This document shows positions 1 through 8,896 of a stretch of 64,000 nucleotides of DNA, piece by piece. Within the stretch, counting starts at the first letter, position 1. Every line of letters starts with the position of its first letter. The position numbers and the translations under genes were made by a program. The DNA is from Motiliproteus sp965230185 (GTDB taxonomy: Bacteria; Pseudomonadota; Gammaproteobacteria; Pseudomonadales; Balneatricaceae), in contig OZ245995.1 in the NCBI GenBank assembly GCA_965230185.1, positions 5,332,001 to 5,396,000 of the forward strand. The letters are read 5' to 3'. A model generated the notes under the pieces. That model was not told the origin of the DNA. It searched no databases and saw nothing but the letters and a program-made list of their open reading frames with translations.

Positions 1-383
1 TGAGACCACTGATCAAAGCGATACCACGCCAGTTCAGTCATAACAGTAACGACCCGGAATTTCTCCGTTTTATCAGTGAGCAGGATACTCTGCAGGGACG
101 AACGATCACGGTTGAGTGGGTCGGAGCCATGAAGCGATGGATCAGCGAATTTATCCACCTGCCGGCTGCGGAACAGTACGCACCGCTGATTATTCAAGGC
201 CAGCGGGACGAGACGGTGGACTGGCAGTACAACCTGACGGTCATGCAGGACAAATTTCCGGCCGCTGAAATACTGATGCTGGCGGACGCCCGCCACCACC
301 TGGTCAACGAAACCGCTGAAATCCGACAGCGTTATCTGCAGTGGCTGGACCAGCAATGGCCACTCAGCCCTCAGGGCAGATAG
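1..383 (+). CDS. Alpha/beta-hydrolase, C-terminal part (5' end outside window)
   Basis: The reading frame is open from base 3 and ends at the TAG at 381-383. The visible 126 residues look like the C-terminal third of a serine-aminopeptidase/monoacylglycerol-lipase-type hydrolase. The segment PLIIQGQRDETVDW carries the likely catalytic Asp, and ARHHLVNE carries the likely catalytic His. The nucleophile Ser would lie upstream of the window. An internal ATG at 129 is not the real start because the homologous fold continues before it. The gene converges on, and overlaps by 13 bases, the leftward histidine kinase gene. The substrate cannot be told from this fragment. Confidence 0.75.
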   Translation, partial: RPLIKAIPRQFSHNSNDPEFLRFISEQDTLQGRTITVEWVGAMKRWISEFIHLPAAEQYAPLIIQGQRDETVDWQYNLTVMQDKFPAAEILMLADARHHLVNETAEIRQRYLQWLDQQWPLSPQGR

Positions 384-1654
384 AGCGGTGTCTCAATAAC
401 AAAATGGACGCCCTCTCCCACCGGACTGAGCAGTCGGATAGAGCCTCCCAATCGCTGGCTGATCAGGTTGTGGATAATCGGCATGCCGAGGCCGGTCCCG
501 CCCTGCTCCCGATTAGTGGTATAGAAGGGCTCAAACAGACGCTCCCTGGACTCAGCGGACAGTCCCCGGCCATTGTCCCGGTACTCAAGCCGCAGACTCT
601 GTTGCAGCTGTTCCACTACGATGGAAATCTCGCCGTCGCTCTGGAGATCAAATCCATGATTCAGCGAATTCATGATCAGATTCATCAGTATCTGACTGAA
701 GTCGCCGGGATAGCTGTCCAGCGCAATCCGCTCATCACATTCGCAACTGACCTGGCAACGCGCACGCTTCAGGCGCGGTGACATCGCCGCCACGGTATCT
801 TCCAGCATTTCCGAGAAACTGAAACGCCGCCGCTCCTCATTGGACTGATCTGCTGCCACCTGCTTAAAGCGGCCGACCAGATCAGCCCCCCGCTTGAGGT
901 TGGTACTGAGCAGCTCAAAGCCGCTTTTCAGGGACTCCATATGGTGAAGAAAATCCTGCTTGTTCACCACCCCCGAATGTACCGACTCCAGCAGCTCGGT
1001 AACGGTATCATCCAGGCTGGATGCAGCCAGTACACAGTTCCCCAGCGGCGTATTAATCTCATGGGCAACCCCGGCGACCATACTCCCCAGCGCCGCCAGC
1101 TTTTCCGCCTGAATAAGTTGTTCCTGAGCCTGATGCACCTGCTCCAGACTCTGTTCCAGGTCGGCAGTGCGCTCGCGTACCCGCAACTCCAGCACCTGAT
1201 TAAGCTGAATGATCTCCTCCTGAGCCCGGGTCAGGTCCTCAACCTTATTGAGCAGCTTCTGATTGACCCGCTGATAGTCCCGATGAGTAACACCCAGAGA
1301 ACGCTCCCGCCGGTCCAGCAGTCGCTGGTAAACCGTCAGCCGGTCCTCGGTTTCCAGCAGCTGCTGCAGGGTTGAGAGCAGAGGACTGAGCCAGAACTGC
1401 AGCTGCGGCAATTGCGCTTCCGGCACCACCAGCTGCCAGAGCTGCTCATGAAGCGCCACGATCTGAGGCGCCGCCCCCGGACTGACCAGTACCCCCTTTA
1501 TTCGCTCCAGCTCGCTTGCATATTCGCGGACAATCTCCCCGGAGTCAGACGTCAGCAGTACCAGCGGTCCGGCCAGTAATAGCTTTCTGGAAGGCTCGGC
1601 CAGGCTGAAGCCAGCCGGTGGATTGGTCAGGGTAGTCAGGAACCGGAGCGTCAT
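371..1654 (-). CDS. Cytoplasmic sensor histidine kinase paired with FIST protein
   Basis: This 427-residue protein has no membrane segment. An unrecognised N-terminal region (about 1-100) is followed by a long coiled coil (about 100-190). The dimerisation/phosphoacceptor helix follows with GVAHEINTPLGN (His198), then a HATPase domain with an N-box around MNSLNHGF and the G-boxes DNGRG and GGTGLGMP. The start ATG overlaps the stop of the FIST gene (ATGA), so the two are translationally coupled. FIST proteins are predicted small-ligand (amino acid) sensors, so this kinase probably receives its signal from that partner. No response regulator is adjacent, and the output is unknown. Confidence 0.85.
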   Translation of the reverse strand: MTLRFLTTLTNPPAGFSLAEPSRKLLLAGPLVLLTSDSGEIVREYASELERIKGVLVSPGAAPQIVALHEQLWQLVVPEAQLPQLQFWLSPLLSTLQQLLETEDRLTVYQRLLDRRERSLGVTHRDYQRVNQKLLNKVEDLTRAQEEIIQLNQVLELRVRERTADLEQSLEQVHQAQEQLIQAEKLAALGSMVAGVAHEINTPLGNCVLAASSLDDTVTELLESVHSGVVNKQDFLHHMESLKSGFELLSTNLKRGADLVGRFKQVAADQSNEERRRFSFSEMLEDTVAAMSPRLKRARCQVSCECDERIALDSYPGDFSQILMNLIMNSLNHGFDLQSDGEISIVVEQLQQSLRLEYRDNGRGLSAESRERLFEPFYTTNREQGGTGLGMPIIHNLISQRLGGSIRLLSPVGEGVHFVIETPLYLP

Positions 1655-2805
1655 CAGCCAAGTAACAACAGCACATAGGTCATATTATGAAAGAGGTTCT
1701 CGCTGTAGCCGTCCTCAACCGACAGTGGCGCGATCTCCCCAAAAGAAGGAAAACCGGCCAGCGGCAGGTTCGCCAGCGGCCCCTCTGCCAGGATGGAGAC
1801 CTCCTGTTCGATCAGGTCGCCCAGTAGCCATTTCCGTCCGGCACAGCTGACGATCAGCGCGGCAGCCGGGTCAAACCGCTGTTTGCGGCAGTCTCCGGCG
1901 ATATTGTGGACTTCGGCAAGCAGGTCCTGCGGTTCAGCCAGACAGACCTGAACCTGCTCACCGGTATTGATGCCCCCGTAGAGACCGATCGAGCGGTCCG
2001 AGACCGAAAAATCGGGGACGATCGCCCGCAGCCGGCGAATACCGGAATCCTCTTCACCCAGAATCGTCAGGGAGGTGACGCCACGGTCAGATTGCAGGAC
2101 AGGTTTACCCGTTTCCCGCTCGATAAAATCCATGGCGGAAAGCCCGTCGATCTCAAAAACATTGGTGCCGTCTGCCTGCTCGATAGTACCGGGCTTACCC
2201 ACCACCGGAATGCTGTTACCGACATGGATGGAGAATTGCAGGTCACCGCTGGCGGAGACCAGGATCAGGCCGTCCTCGACGCAGTCATGATTAGAGTAGA
2301 CGGCACAGTCCACCATCTGATTGTCGTCCGAAGCGATACCACCCACCACCGGTACGCTGATCTTCTCCCGCAACACCTGTTCGTAGAGACTGGCGTCGGT
2401 TCTGAAATCGGAGAACATAAAGAGCAGGTCCGGCTGGTCGCTGCCGGTCTGCTGCTGAAGCTGCTGCCAGGCCCGTTCCAGGCAGCCGGCCGGATCCTGC
2501 TTCAGCCCGGTGACACAGGTGCTGTGCCAGCGCACTCTGCCATCCGTGTTCAGCCCCATGGCGACACAACCGATATCGCCACAGGCGCTCTGATGATAGT
2601 AGCCATCGCCGGTATTGCCCACTATCAGCGTGTCCGGACGCTCCAGGCCATCACGGACCCCCTCCAGCAATTCTGCGGACTTGCCGTAATGGACGGTAGA
2701 AAACAGAAAAACAATCTCGGGCTGAAGCTCAGCCAGCCCCTCACCCAACTCAAGACCAGCACGATAGGGATCAGCCGCCTGACTCGATACCGACAACGCT
2801 TTCAT
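1654..2805 (-). CDS. FIST domain protein (FIST_N plus FIST_C)
   Basis: 383 residues with the two-part FIST architecture. The N-terminal part runs to about residue 200 and includes IVGNTGDGYYH and VPVVGGIASDD. The C-terminal part ends in a GFPSFGEIAP-like segment typical of FIST_C, then SENLFHNMTYVLLL. No signal peptide or membrane segment is seen, so it should act in the cytoplasm. FIST domains are predicted from family context to bind small ligands such as amino acids and to feed signalling proteins. The overlapping downstream histidine kinase fits that. The ligand is unknown. Confidence 0.85.
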   Translation of the reverse strand: MKALSVSSQAADPYRAGLELGEGLAELQPEIVFLFSTVHYGKSAELLEGVRDGLERPDTLIVGNTGDGYYHQSACGDIGCVAMGLNTDGRVRWHSTCVTGLKQDPAGCLERAWQQLQQQTGSDQPDLLFMFSDFRTDASLYEQVLREKISVPVVGGIASDDNQMVDCAVYSNHDCVEDGLILVSASGDLQFSIHVGNSIPVVGKPGTIEQADGTNVFEIDGLSAMDFIERETGKPVLQSDRGVTSLTILGEEDSGIRRLRAIVPDFSVSDRSIGLYGGINTGEQVQVCLAEPQDLLAEVHNIAGDCRKQRFDPAAALIVSCAGRKWLLGDLIEQEVSILAEGPLANLPLAGFPSFGEIAPLSVEDGYSENLFHNMTYVLLLLG

Positions 2806-2937
2806 CTGTACCCCCGGCTAATAATCCGCGGTTGTCTTTAGTTTAGCGTTCTTTGACCGTTGCACCAGCCAGCCCCGGTCCAGGAAACAGCAACGCCGGT
2901 CGATCGCCCGGACAGCATAGCAGTTATGGCCGGTCAC

Positions 2938-2967
2938 AAAAAAGGGAGCCGAAGCTCCCTTTTTAAT
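2938..2967 (-). terminator. Bidirectional rho-independent terminator after serA
   Basis: GGGAGC (2944-2949), loop CGAA, GCTCCC (2954-2959), with an A-run on the left and a T-run on the right, so it can work on either strand. It lies just beyond the serA stop at 2981. Confidence 0.85.
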
Positions 2968-2980
2968 CACTACAGTTGTA

Positions 2981-4213
2981 TCAGAACAGAACCCGACAGC
3001 GGATGGTACCGGGCACCTTCTGCAGCTGCTTCATCGCCAGATCACTGTGCTCGGCTTCGATATCGATAACCACGTAGCCCACCTTATCGTTGGTCTGCAG
3101 GTACTGACCGCTGATATTGATGTTGTGCTCGGAGAAGATACCGTTGATGCTGGTCATAACTCCGGGCACATTCTCGTGAATGTGGAGCAGACGATGGTGG
3201 CCGGGGTGTGCCGGCAGGGCCACTTCCGGGAAGTTGACAGAGGTAATGGTGGAACCGTTATCGCTGTAACGAACCAGCTTCTCGGCCACTTCCATGCCGA
3301 TGTTCTCCTGGGCTTCCATGGTGCTGCCGCCAACATGGGGGGTCAGGATCACGTTGTCAAACTCACGCAGCGGCGAGACAAACTCTTCATCATTGGAACG
3401 GGGTTCGACCGGGAACACATCGATAGCCGCACCCAGCAGCTTGCCGCCACGCAGGGTGGAAGCCAGGGCGTCGATATCGACAACCGTTCCCCGGGAAGCA
3501 TTGATCAGGATGCTGCCCTCTTTCATGGCGTCAAACTGCTCGGCACCAATCATGTATCTGGTGGCGGGAGTTTCCGGTACGTGCAGGGTGACGATGTCGC
3601 TGATCTCCAGCAGCTCCTGCAGCGAACGGGTCTGGACCGCGTTACCGATCGGCAGCTTGGTCACCACATCGTAGAAGCAGACTTCCATACCCAGGGACTC
3701 CGCCATCACGCTGAGCTGGGAGCCGATGCTGCCGTAACCGATAATACCGAGGCGCTTGCCACGAATTTCATAAGAGTTTCTGGCCGACTTGTTCCACTCA
3801 CCACGATGGGCTTTGGCGCTCTTTTCAGCCACGCCGCGCAGCAGAATAATCGCTTCGGCCAGCACCAGCTCGGCGACACTACGGGTGTTGGAGAAAGGCG
3901 CGTTGAAAACGGTGACACCCTGCTCGATTGCCGCGCTCAGGTCGACCTGGTTGGTACCGATACAGAAACAACCCACGGCCAGCAGTTTGGGGGCGGCGGC
4001 CAGTACCCGGGCATTAATCTGGGTGCGGGAGCGAATACCGATAAAGTGCACATCTTTAATGCGCTCGATCAGCTCCTCTTCAGGCAGCGAGGTGGTCAGA
4101 TAATCGATATTGGTATAACCGGCGGCATTGAGCGCATCAACGGCTGACTGGTGAACACCCTCCAGCAACAGGAACCTGATTTTGCTCTTGTTCAGGGATG
4201 TGATCTTACTCAT
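2981..4213 (-). CDS. serA: D-3-phosphoglycerate dehydrogenase
   Basis: Catalyses the first committed step of serine synthesis, 3-phosphoglycerate to 3-phosphohydroxypyruvate with NAD. The length of 410 residues matches the E. coli-type enzyme. Visible are the Rossmann motif GYGSIGSQ (about residue 158), the 2-hydroxyacid dehydrogenase signature NASRGTVVD, the catalytic stretch LTPHVGGST with its His, and a C-terminal ACT domain (about 335-410) for serine feedback. The ATG at 4213 precedes the expected N-terminus. It is followed by a strong terminator and appears monocistronic. Confidence 0.97.
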   Translation of the reverse strand: MSKITSLNKSKIRFLLLEGVHQSAVDALNAAGYTNIDYLTTSLPEEELIERIKDVHFIGIRSRTQINARVLAAAPKLLAVGCFCIGTNQVDLSAAIEQGVTVFNAPFSNTRSVAELVLAEAIILLRGVAEKSAKAHRGEWNKSARNSYEIRGKRLGIIGYGSIGSQLSVMAESLGMEVCFYDVVTKLPIGNAVQTRSLQELLEISDIVTLHVPETPATRYMIGAEQFDAMKEGSILINASRGTVVDIDALASTLRGGKLLGAAIDVFPVEPRSNDEEFVSPLREFDNVILTPHVGGSTMEAQENIGMEVAEKLVRYSDNGSTITSVNFPEVALPAHPGHHRLLHIHENVPGVMTSINGIFSEHNINISGQYLQTNDKVGYVVIDIEAEHSDLAMKQLQKVPGTIRCRVLF

Positions 4214-4339
4214 GACGTTAAAGCAACCTCGCGACGAACCAGAATTAAACGGGCGCCAATAATAGCACAGAGACCGGTCCGGACAGCCCTGATCCCGAGG
4301 TTTTCCGTTGAAATTATGACAAGATACGATGAATGGTCT

Positions 4340-5239
4340 TCAAGTGTCATGATCTTGCCGGTTTCTTCGCGGTGCATTCGCCAGCAGAAATTCCACGAAT
4401 CCACGATCGGCATGGGACAGGTAGGCCCCTTTTTTCCAGGCGATACAGAGGTCAAGCCAGACCGGCTCCCGGAAGGGTACCGCCAGCAGATCATCATCTC
4501 CTTCCAGCACCATGCGAAGGAAAGTGGTAATACCGAAGCCCTTTTTCACGATCGAGCGGATCAGCGGGATCAGATTGGTTTCGAAAGCGATCTGCGGATT
4601 CCGACCGGCCTGCTGACTGAGACGATCGATAAACTCCCGATGAAAATAGCCCTCCTTAAACAGTACCAGCTGCTCGGCAAAGAATTCCTCGAACCCCACC
4701 CCCGCCTGCTCTGCGAAGCGGTGCCCGGATGGCACGCAGACCACCATCTCTTCGCGCAGAAACAGCTGGGACTCCAGCGCCGCCGCGCTCCCATCTCCGA
4801 CAATGATACCCATATCCAGCTCACCGGCATCGATGCGCTGCTGAATATCCCGGGTCCCCGCCTCGATTACCGTCAGCTGCAACTGCGGGTAACGGTGTTT
4901 GAAGGCCATCAGAATCTCAGGAAAGTAGTAACTGCCCAGCATACTGGGAATGCCGATGCGCACCTCTCCCTTGCGCAGCCCTTTCAGCTCACTCATCTCC
5001 AGCTCGGCCTGACGGACATCGGCCAGAATACGCTCACTGTGATGTAACAGCACTTCCCCTTCGGAGGTCAGGGCCACCTGGCGGTCGTGACGATGAAACA
5101 GCAGCAGCTCCAGCTCCTGTTCCAGTTTTCGGACAGCGATACTGACCGCCGGCTGCGCCATCCGCAGCTCCCGGGCCGCAGCGGTAAAACTGCTGAGACG
5201 AGCCACTCGACTAAAGATATGCAGTTTTCTCAGGTCCAT
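4340..5239 (-). CDS. LysR-family transcriptional regulator
   Basis: 299 residues. The N-terminal winged helix (SSFTAAARELRMAQPAVSIA, about 16-35) and dimer helix are typical of LysR proteins. The C-terminal co-inducer domain contains GEVRIGIPSMLGSYYFPEIL. It is transcribed away from an MFS transporter gene, the usual arrangement of a LysR regulator and its target. A TTATGT/ACATAA inverted repeat at 5307-5321 lies between them. The effector is unknown. It lies next to serA but is transcribed as a separate gene. Confidence 0.92.
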   Translation of the reverse strand: MDLRKLHIFSRVARLSSFTAAARELRMAQPAVSIAVRKLEQELELLLFHRHDRQVALTSEGEVLLHHSERILADVRQAELEMSELKGLRKGEVRIGIPSMLGSYYFPEILMAFKHRYPQLQLTVIEAGTRDIQQRIDAGELDMGIIVGDGSAAALESQLFLREEMVVCVPSGHRFAEQAGVGFEEFFAEQLVLFKEGYFHREFIDRLSQQAGRNPQIAFETNLIPLIRSIVKKGFGITTFLRMVLEGDDDLLAVPFREPVWLDLCIAWKKGAYLSHADRGFVEFLLANAPRRNRQDHDT

Positions 5240-5306
5240 AGAGCCCTCTCCATCGCTGATCCGGTCCCGACGACAGGAATCTGATCTTCATCACCATATC
5301 CTTAGT

Positions 5307-5321
5307 TTATGTACAACATAA
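5307..5321. promoter_or_regulatory. Palindrome in LysR/MFS divergent region (candidate operator)
   Basis: TTATGT-ACA-ACATAA is a perfect 6-bp inverted repeat with a 3-bp spacer, lying between the divergent LysR and MFS genes. Its position and T-N11-A form suit a LysR box. Binding is inferred. Confidence 0.45.
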
Positions 5322-5383
5322 CAACAATATATTTTATATATGCCGTTGTCGTCGTTACAGTGCCTGCGACAGGAGGATTAACG

Positions 5384-6586
5384 ATGATTGAGGTGGGCAG
5401 CACTACATTCTGGCGGGCAACAACAGCGCTCTGTCTGGGATCCTTTCTGGTTTTCGCCAGCCTCTATATCAGCCATCCGCTGATGCCGCTGCTGAGTCGG
5501 GAGTTTCTGCTCAGCCCGCTGCAGGCCTCCTGGTCGCTGTCGCTGCCGATGCTGACTCTGGGGCTGTCACTGCTGATCTGGGGTCCGCTCTCCGACGCGG
5601 TGGGACGTCGCCTGATCATGATACTGACGCTGGCCGCAGCCATCATCTGCGGGGGACTGCAGGCCGGCGTCGACAGCTATTCTGAGCTGCTGAGCCTCAG
5701 GGCGTTGCAGGGCTTTTTTCTCGGCGGTCTGCCGGCGGTCGCCATCGCCTGGTTCGGAGATGAGTTCAGTAAGAAAGCACTGCTGCTGGCCGTCGGCTTC
5801 TATATCAGTGGCAACAGTCTGGGTGGGGTCAGCGGGCGCCTGTTCGGTGGTCTGGTCGCCGACCTCAGCAGCTGGCAGCAGGCCTTCAGCGGGCTGGCAC
5901 TGATCAGCGCGGCCGGTCTGCTGCTATTTGCGTGGCTGCTGCCCGAGTCACGTCATTTCAGCCCCCGCCCGCTCCATATCGCCGGCATGCTGAAGGATCT
6001 GGGCCATCATCTGGGAACACCTGTACTGCTGGCCGCCTGTCTGATCGGTGGCCTCAACTTCTTTATCTTCTCCAACCAGTACAGCTACATCACCTACGTA
6101 CTCAGTGAACCACCATTTTCGCTGCCAGCCTCACTACTGGGGCTGCTGTTCCTGACCTATCTGTCAGGCACCTTCGGCGCCGCCATTTCCGGTCCTGTCG
6201 CCCGAAAACTGCCGCCGCCACTGTGCATTCTGGCAGGCATTGTGTTGCTGATGACCGGTTCCCTGGTCACCCTGGCGGGCAGCCTCAGCGCAATTATCGG
6301 TGGCCTGCTGATTAACAGCTTCGGTTTCTTTCTCAGCCACTCGATGGCCAGCAGCTGGGTCAACAGGCACGCGGAACGAGCCCGGGCCAGCGCCTCATCT
6401 CTGTATCTGGTGTTTTACTATCTGGGCGCCAGTGCCGGTGGTTTTTACCTCGACCCGTTCTGGCGCGGCTGGCACTGGAACGGTGTCGTGGCAGGCTCGC
6501 TGCTGGTGCTGATGGCCACCGCATCCATCGCCTGCTGGCTGTATAGACTGGAGATTCGGACAGCTCCATTGCAGGCTCCGCTCTGA
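5384..6586 (+). CDS. MFS transporter (12 TM, drug/metabolite type)
   Basis: About 400 residues, hydrophobic throughout, with roughly 12 membrane segments. The MFS loop 2-3 signature appears as GPLSDAVGRRLIM. The best start is the ATG at 5384, preceded by AGGAGG at 5371-5376. An in-frame ATG at 5309 lies inside the operator-like palindrome and would add 25 unlikely residues. The divergent LysR gene probably regulates it. The overall look is that of the Bcr/YnfM-like proton-antiport exporters. The substrate cannot be assigned. Confidence 0.88.
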   Translation: MIEVGSTTFWRATTALCLGSFLVFASLYISHPLMPLLSREFLLSPLQASWSLSLPMLTLGLSLLIWGPLSDAVGRRLIMILTLAAAIICGGLQAGVDSYSELLSLRALQGFFLGGLPAVAIAWFGDEFSKKALLLAVGFYISGNSLGGVSGRLFGGLVADLSSWQQAFSGLALISAAGLLLFAWLLPESRHFSPRPLHIAGMLKDLGHHLGTPVLLAACLIGGLNFFIFSNQYSYITYVLSEPPFSLPASLLGLLFLTYLSGTFGAAISGPVARKLPPPLCILAGIVLLMTGSLVTLAGSLSAIIGGLLINSFGFFLSHSMASSWVNRHAERARASASSLYLVFYYLGASAGGFYLDPFWRGWHWNGVVAGSLLVLMATASIACWLYRLEIRTAPLQAPL

Positions 6587-6602
6587 CCATGGACGGTCCG
6601 GC

Positions 6603-6962
6603 TCAGTCTCTGACCCAGTTCCAGGCCTCGTCCATATGTCCAAGATCGAAATGACGGGCTTCGCCGTGGGTAAAGGCCTTTACCAGCCGGGCAACCCACT
6701 GCTCCCAGCGGCTGTCTCCGACGATGGCGATCTTATCGACGTTGCTGTTGATCTCCATCCCAAAGATCAGATCGTCCCAGGCCGCCTGAATTTCCCAGCC
6801 ACGAAAGCCGTCCAGCTGAAACAGCAGACGGATCTGGCCTTTCTCATCGATGGCGGTCTTTACCTCCGGGATCAGGAAGTTCTTATAGTCGTTATCGGTC
6901 AGTCGACCGCTGGCAAGAAAGCCCAGAATATCGGGCGTGCTCTGTTCAAGCTTCATTAACAT
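6603..6962 (-). CDS. SpoIIAA-like (STAS-fold) protein
   Basis: About 119 residues of the SpoIIAA-like/DUF3478 type found in many proteobacteria. Recognisable parts are the ATV-like opening (MLMKLEQSTPDILGFLASGRL), the central FQLDGFRGWEIQAAWDD and the end KIAIVGDSRWEQWVARL. The start at 6962 is preferred because an AGGGGA ribosome site lies about 10 bases upstream. A longer reading to 6983 is open. It is soluble. The family is thought to bind lipid or nucleotide-like ligands, but the function is not settled. It converges on the MFS gene. Confidence 0.75.
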   Translation of the reverse strand: MLMKLEQSTPDILGFLASGRLTDNDYKNFLIPEVKTAIDEKGQIRLLFQLDGFRGWEIQAAWDDLIFGMEINSNVDKIAIVGDSRWEQWVARLVKAFTHGEARHFDLGHMDEAWNWVRD

Positions 6963-7132
6963 CAGCTGCTTTCCCCTGGACAAATTCTGTTGTTGTTATC
7001 ACGTTTGTCGCTACAGCCGGGCTGCCATCCGTAGTATCAGCAGCCCCCCCTGTTCAGTCTAGCCATGGTTGCTATTAATAGCAGCAAAGCACTATGGTTG
7101 CTAACCCGGTCAGCAAGAAGGAGAGCCCATCG

Positions 7133-7798
7133 ATGCATTATCAACACCGTTCAGCCGATGGCAGGGTTCTGCCCTTGCCTGCCGGAAAAGTCGTCTGTAT
7201 CGGCCGCAATTACGCCGAACACGCCAGAGAACTGAACAATCCGGTTCCGGAAACACCCCTGCTGTTTATCAAACCGAATACGGCGATGGCGGAACTGGAG
7301 AAACCGCTGAAGCTGCCGCCGACAGAAGAAGCCTGCCACTTTGAGGCGGAACTTTCGGTGCTGATCGGCAAACCACTGACTCGCGCCACCGAACAGCAGG
7401 CCCGTGATGCCGTCGCCGGCTTCGGCCTGGGGCTGGATCTGACCCTGCGGGAATTGCAGAATCAGCTGAAACAGAAGGGTCACCCCTGGGAGACAGCCAA
7501 GGCTTTCGACAACAGCTGCCCGTTATCCGCCTTTGTCGACAGCGAGGCGATCGGCAATCCGGAAGCAACTGAATACCGGCTCTGGGTCAATAACGAACTT
7601 CGCCAGCATGGCCGGAGCCGGCAGATGCTGACGCCTGTATACCGACTGCTGGCTTACTGCAGCCAGCATTTCACCCTGCTACCGGGCGATGTGGTGCTGA
7701 CCGGAACCCCGGCCGGGGTGGGAATTCTCAGCCCCGGAGATCGACTGAAACTGGTGCTGGCAGATGTCCTGGAACTGGAAACCCGGGTGGCGCAGTAA
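7133..7798 (+). CDS. Fumarylacetoacetate hydrolase family protein (acylpyruvase-like)
   Basis: 221 residues from the ATG at 7133, which has AGGAG at 7120-7124; an earlier ATG at 7094 lacks such a site. The metal-binding FAH core is visible: KVVCIGRNYAEHARELNN, then CHFEAELSVLIG with the metal-ligand Glu residues, and LTGTPAGVGILSPGD near the end. It resembles the E. coli YcgM/human FAHD1 group, which hydrolyses acylpyruvates or decarboxylates oxaloacetate. It stands alone between convergent neighbours. The exact substrate is not determined by sequence. Confidence 0.88.
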   Translation: MHYQHRSADGRVLPLPAGKVVCIGRNYAEHARELNNPVPETPLLFIKPNTAMAELEKPLKLPPTEEACHFEAELSVLIGKPLTRATEQQARDAVAGFGLGLDLTLRELQNQLKQKGHPWETAKAFDNSCPLSAFVDSEAIGNPEATEYRLWVNNELRQHGRSRQMLTPVYRLLAYCSQHFTLLPGDVVLTGTPAGVGILSPGDRLKLVLADVLELETRVAQ

Positions 7799-7845
7799 AG
7801 ACACCGCCACCGGTACGGGCATTGTGGACGGATTGCAGCAGGTAA

Positions 7846-8472
7846 TCAGCTGTCCTGCTGCGGTTCACTGAGCCGGCTGACGCGGGCCTGCAGCCGGTCC
7901 ACCCTCAGCCGCAATTCATCGATCTGATCACAGAACTGATCCAGCTCGGCCTGAGGAGGCACCAGCCGCACCTCTTCATGGAGATAATCGTCGATATCAT
8001 CCAGCAATGAACCGGCGGTCTGTCGGGCATAGCCGCGGAAGGAACGAGCGATTTCAGCCAGTTGATGAGCCGCCAGGTCGCCGATCCGGTCTCCGAGCAT
8101 CCCTTCCCAGTCGATATCCAGTTTCTGCAGGCAATTCTTCAGTTCAACCGCCAGCTCTGTGTCGCCGCTGAGAGTAATACCGGAACCGAAAGTTTTCTGC
8201 TCGTCGAGCAGCACCTTCAGAAAATCGGACGCTGCACCTTCAATTTCGCAATCGGACTCCAGGCCGTTACCGGCACTGAGCTCCAGCCCTTCGCCACTCG
8301 GTAACAGGCAGAAGCGGACGGCGGGTGCCGAAATGTTCACCGCGATCACCCTGCCATCGAGCCGCGCCAGTCGCCGCAGGGTAGCGGGATCACGTTTCAG
8401 TGCGACCCTGATCATCACCTCCAGGGTCGTAACCAGTCCACTGTTAAGCAGATCCACAACCACCTCCGCCAC
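7846..8472 (-). CDS. ubiJ: Ubiquinone biosynthesis accessory factor UbiJ
   Basis: 208 residues. An N-terminal SCP2-like lipid-binding domain (about 10-110, ending around ITLSGDTELA) is followed by IDWEGMLGDRIGDLAAHQL, which is highly typical of UbiJ, and a C-terminal coiled coil. UbiJ helps assemble the late ubiquinone-biosynthesis enzymes in the cytosolic lipid-binding complex. Normally it sits between ubiE and ubiB. Here it overlaps a DUF971 gene by 29 bases and neither ubiE nor ubiB is adjacent. Confidence 0.88.
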   Translation of the reverse strand: MAEVVVDLLNSGLVTTLEVMIRVALKRDPATLRRLARLDGRVIAVNISAPAVRFCLLPSGEGLELSAGNGLESDCEIEGAASDFLKVLLDEQKTFGSGITLSGDTELAVELKNCLQKLDIDWEGMLGDRIGDLAAHQLAEIARSFRGYARQTAGSLLDDIDDYLHEEVRLVPPQAELDQFCDQIDELRLRVDRLQARVSRLSEPQQDS

Positions 8473-8863
8473 AGGATTTAGTCACCGGTGCCAGTTCAGG
8501 GGTGGTACAGACATCACGACTGCCACCGCCGGCCTCCAGCGCCTGCAGATAATTCTGCCAGTACTGCGACTGGTTGAGGCAGAGGTCCCGCAGATAGTCC
8601 CAGCTATAGAGGCCACTGTCATGGCCGTCATCAAACACCAGTTTCAGGGCATAGTTACCGCTGGGTTCCACTCCCGTCAACGCGACATTTCGCTTGCCGG
8701 TCTGCAGCACCTCGTTGCCGACCCCGTGCCCCCGGACTTCAGCCGAAGGGGACAGGACCCGCAGCAGCTCGGCGGGTAACCGATAAGGCCCATCCTCATA
8801 AACCAGCTCCAGTTCCCGGGAGCGCAGATGCAGCTCAATCCGTAACGGTCGCAACTCACTCAT
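8444..8863 (-). CDS. DUF971 (gamma-butyrobetaine hydroxylase-like N-terminal domain) protein
   Basis: 139 residues. The DUF971 domain covers about 1-110, with YRLPAELLRVLSPSAEVRGHG and LVFDDGHDSGLYSWDYL. The short tail ends in a Gly/Cys stretch (CGGGGC). Small DUF971 proteins are proposed to act in iron-sulfur protein maturation, and the Cys/His content fits metal handling, but this is inference. In Pseudomonas the same gene follows hslU, as here. Its 3' end overlaps ubiJ, so the two are probably co-translated. Confidence 0.85.
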   Translation of the reverse strand: MSELRPLRIELHLRSRELELVYEDGPYRLPAELLRVLSPSAEVRGHGVGNEVLQTGKRNVALTGVEPSGNYALKLVFDDGHDSGLYSWDYLRDLCLNQSQYWQNYLQALEAGGGSRDVCTTPELAPVTKSCGGGGCGSA

Positions 8864-8896
8864 GATCGGTCTCCTCAGCTGCGGTCTGGCAGGCGT

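Noticed and set aside
1906..2841. Rightward open frame of 311 codons
   Set aside because: Antisense shadow of the FIST gene.
3047..4147. Rightward open frame of 366 codons
   Set aside because: Antisense shadow of serA.
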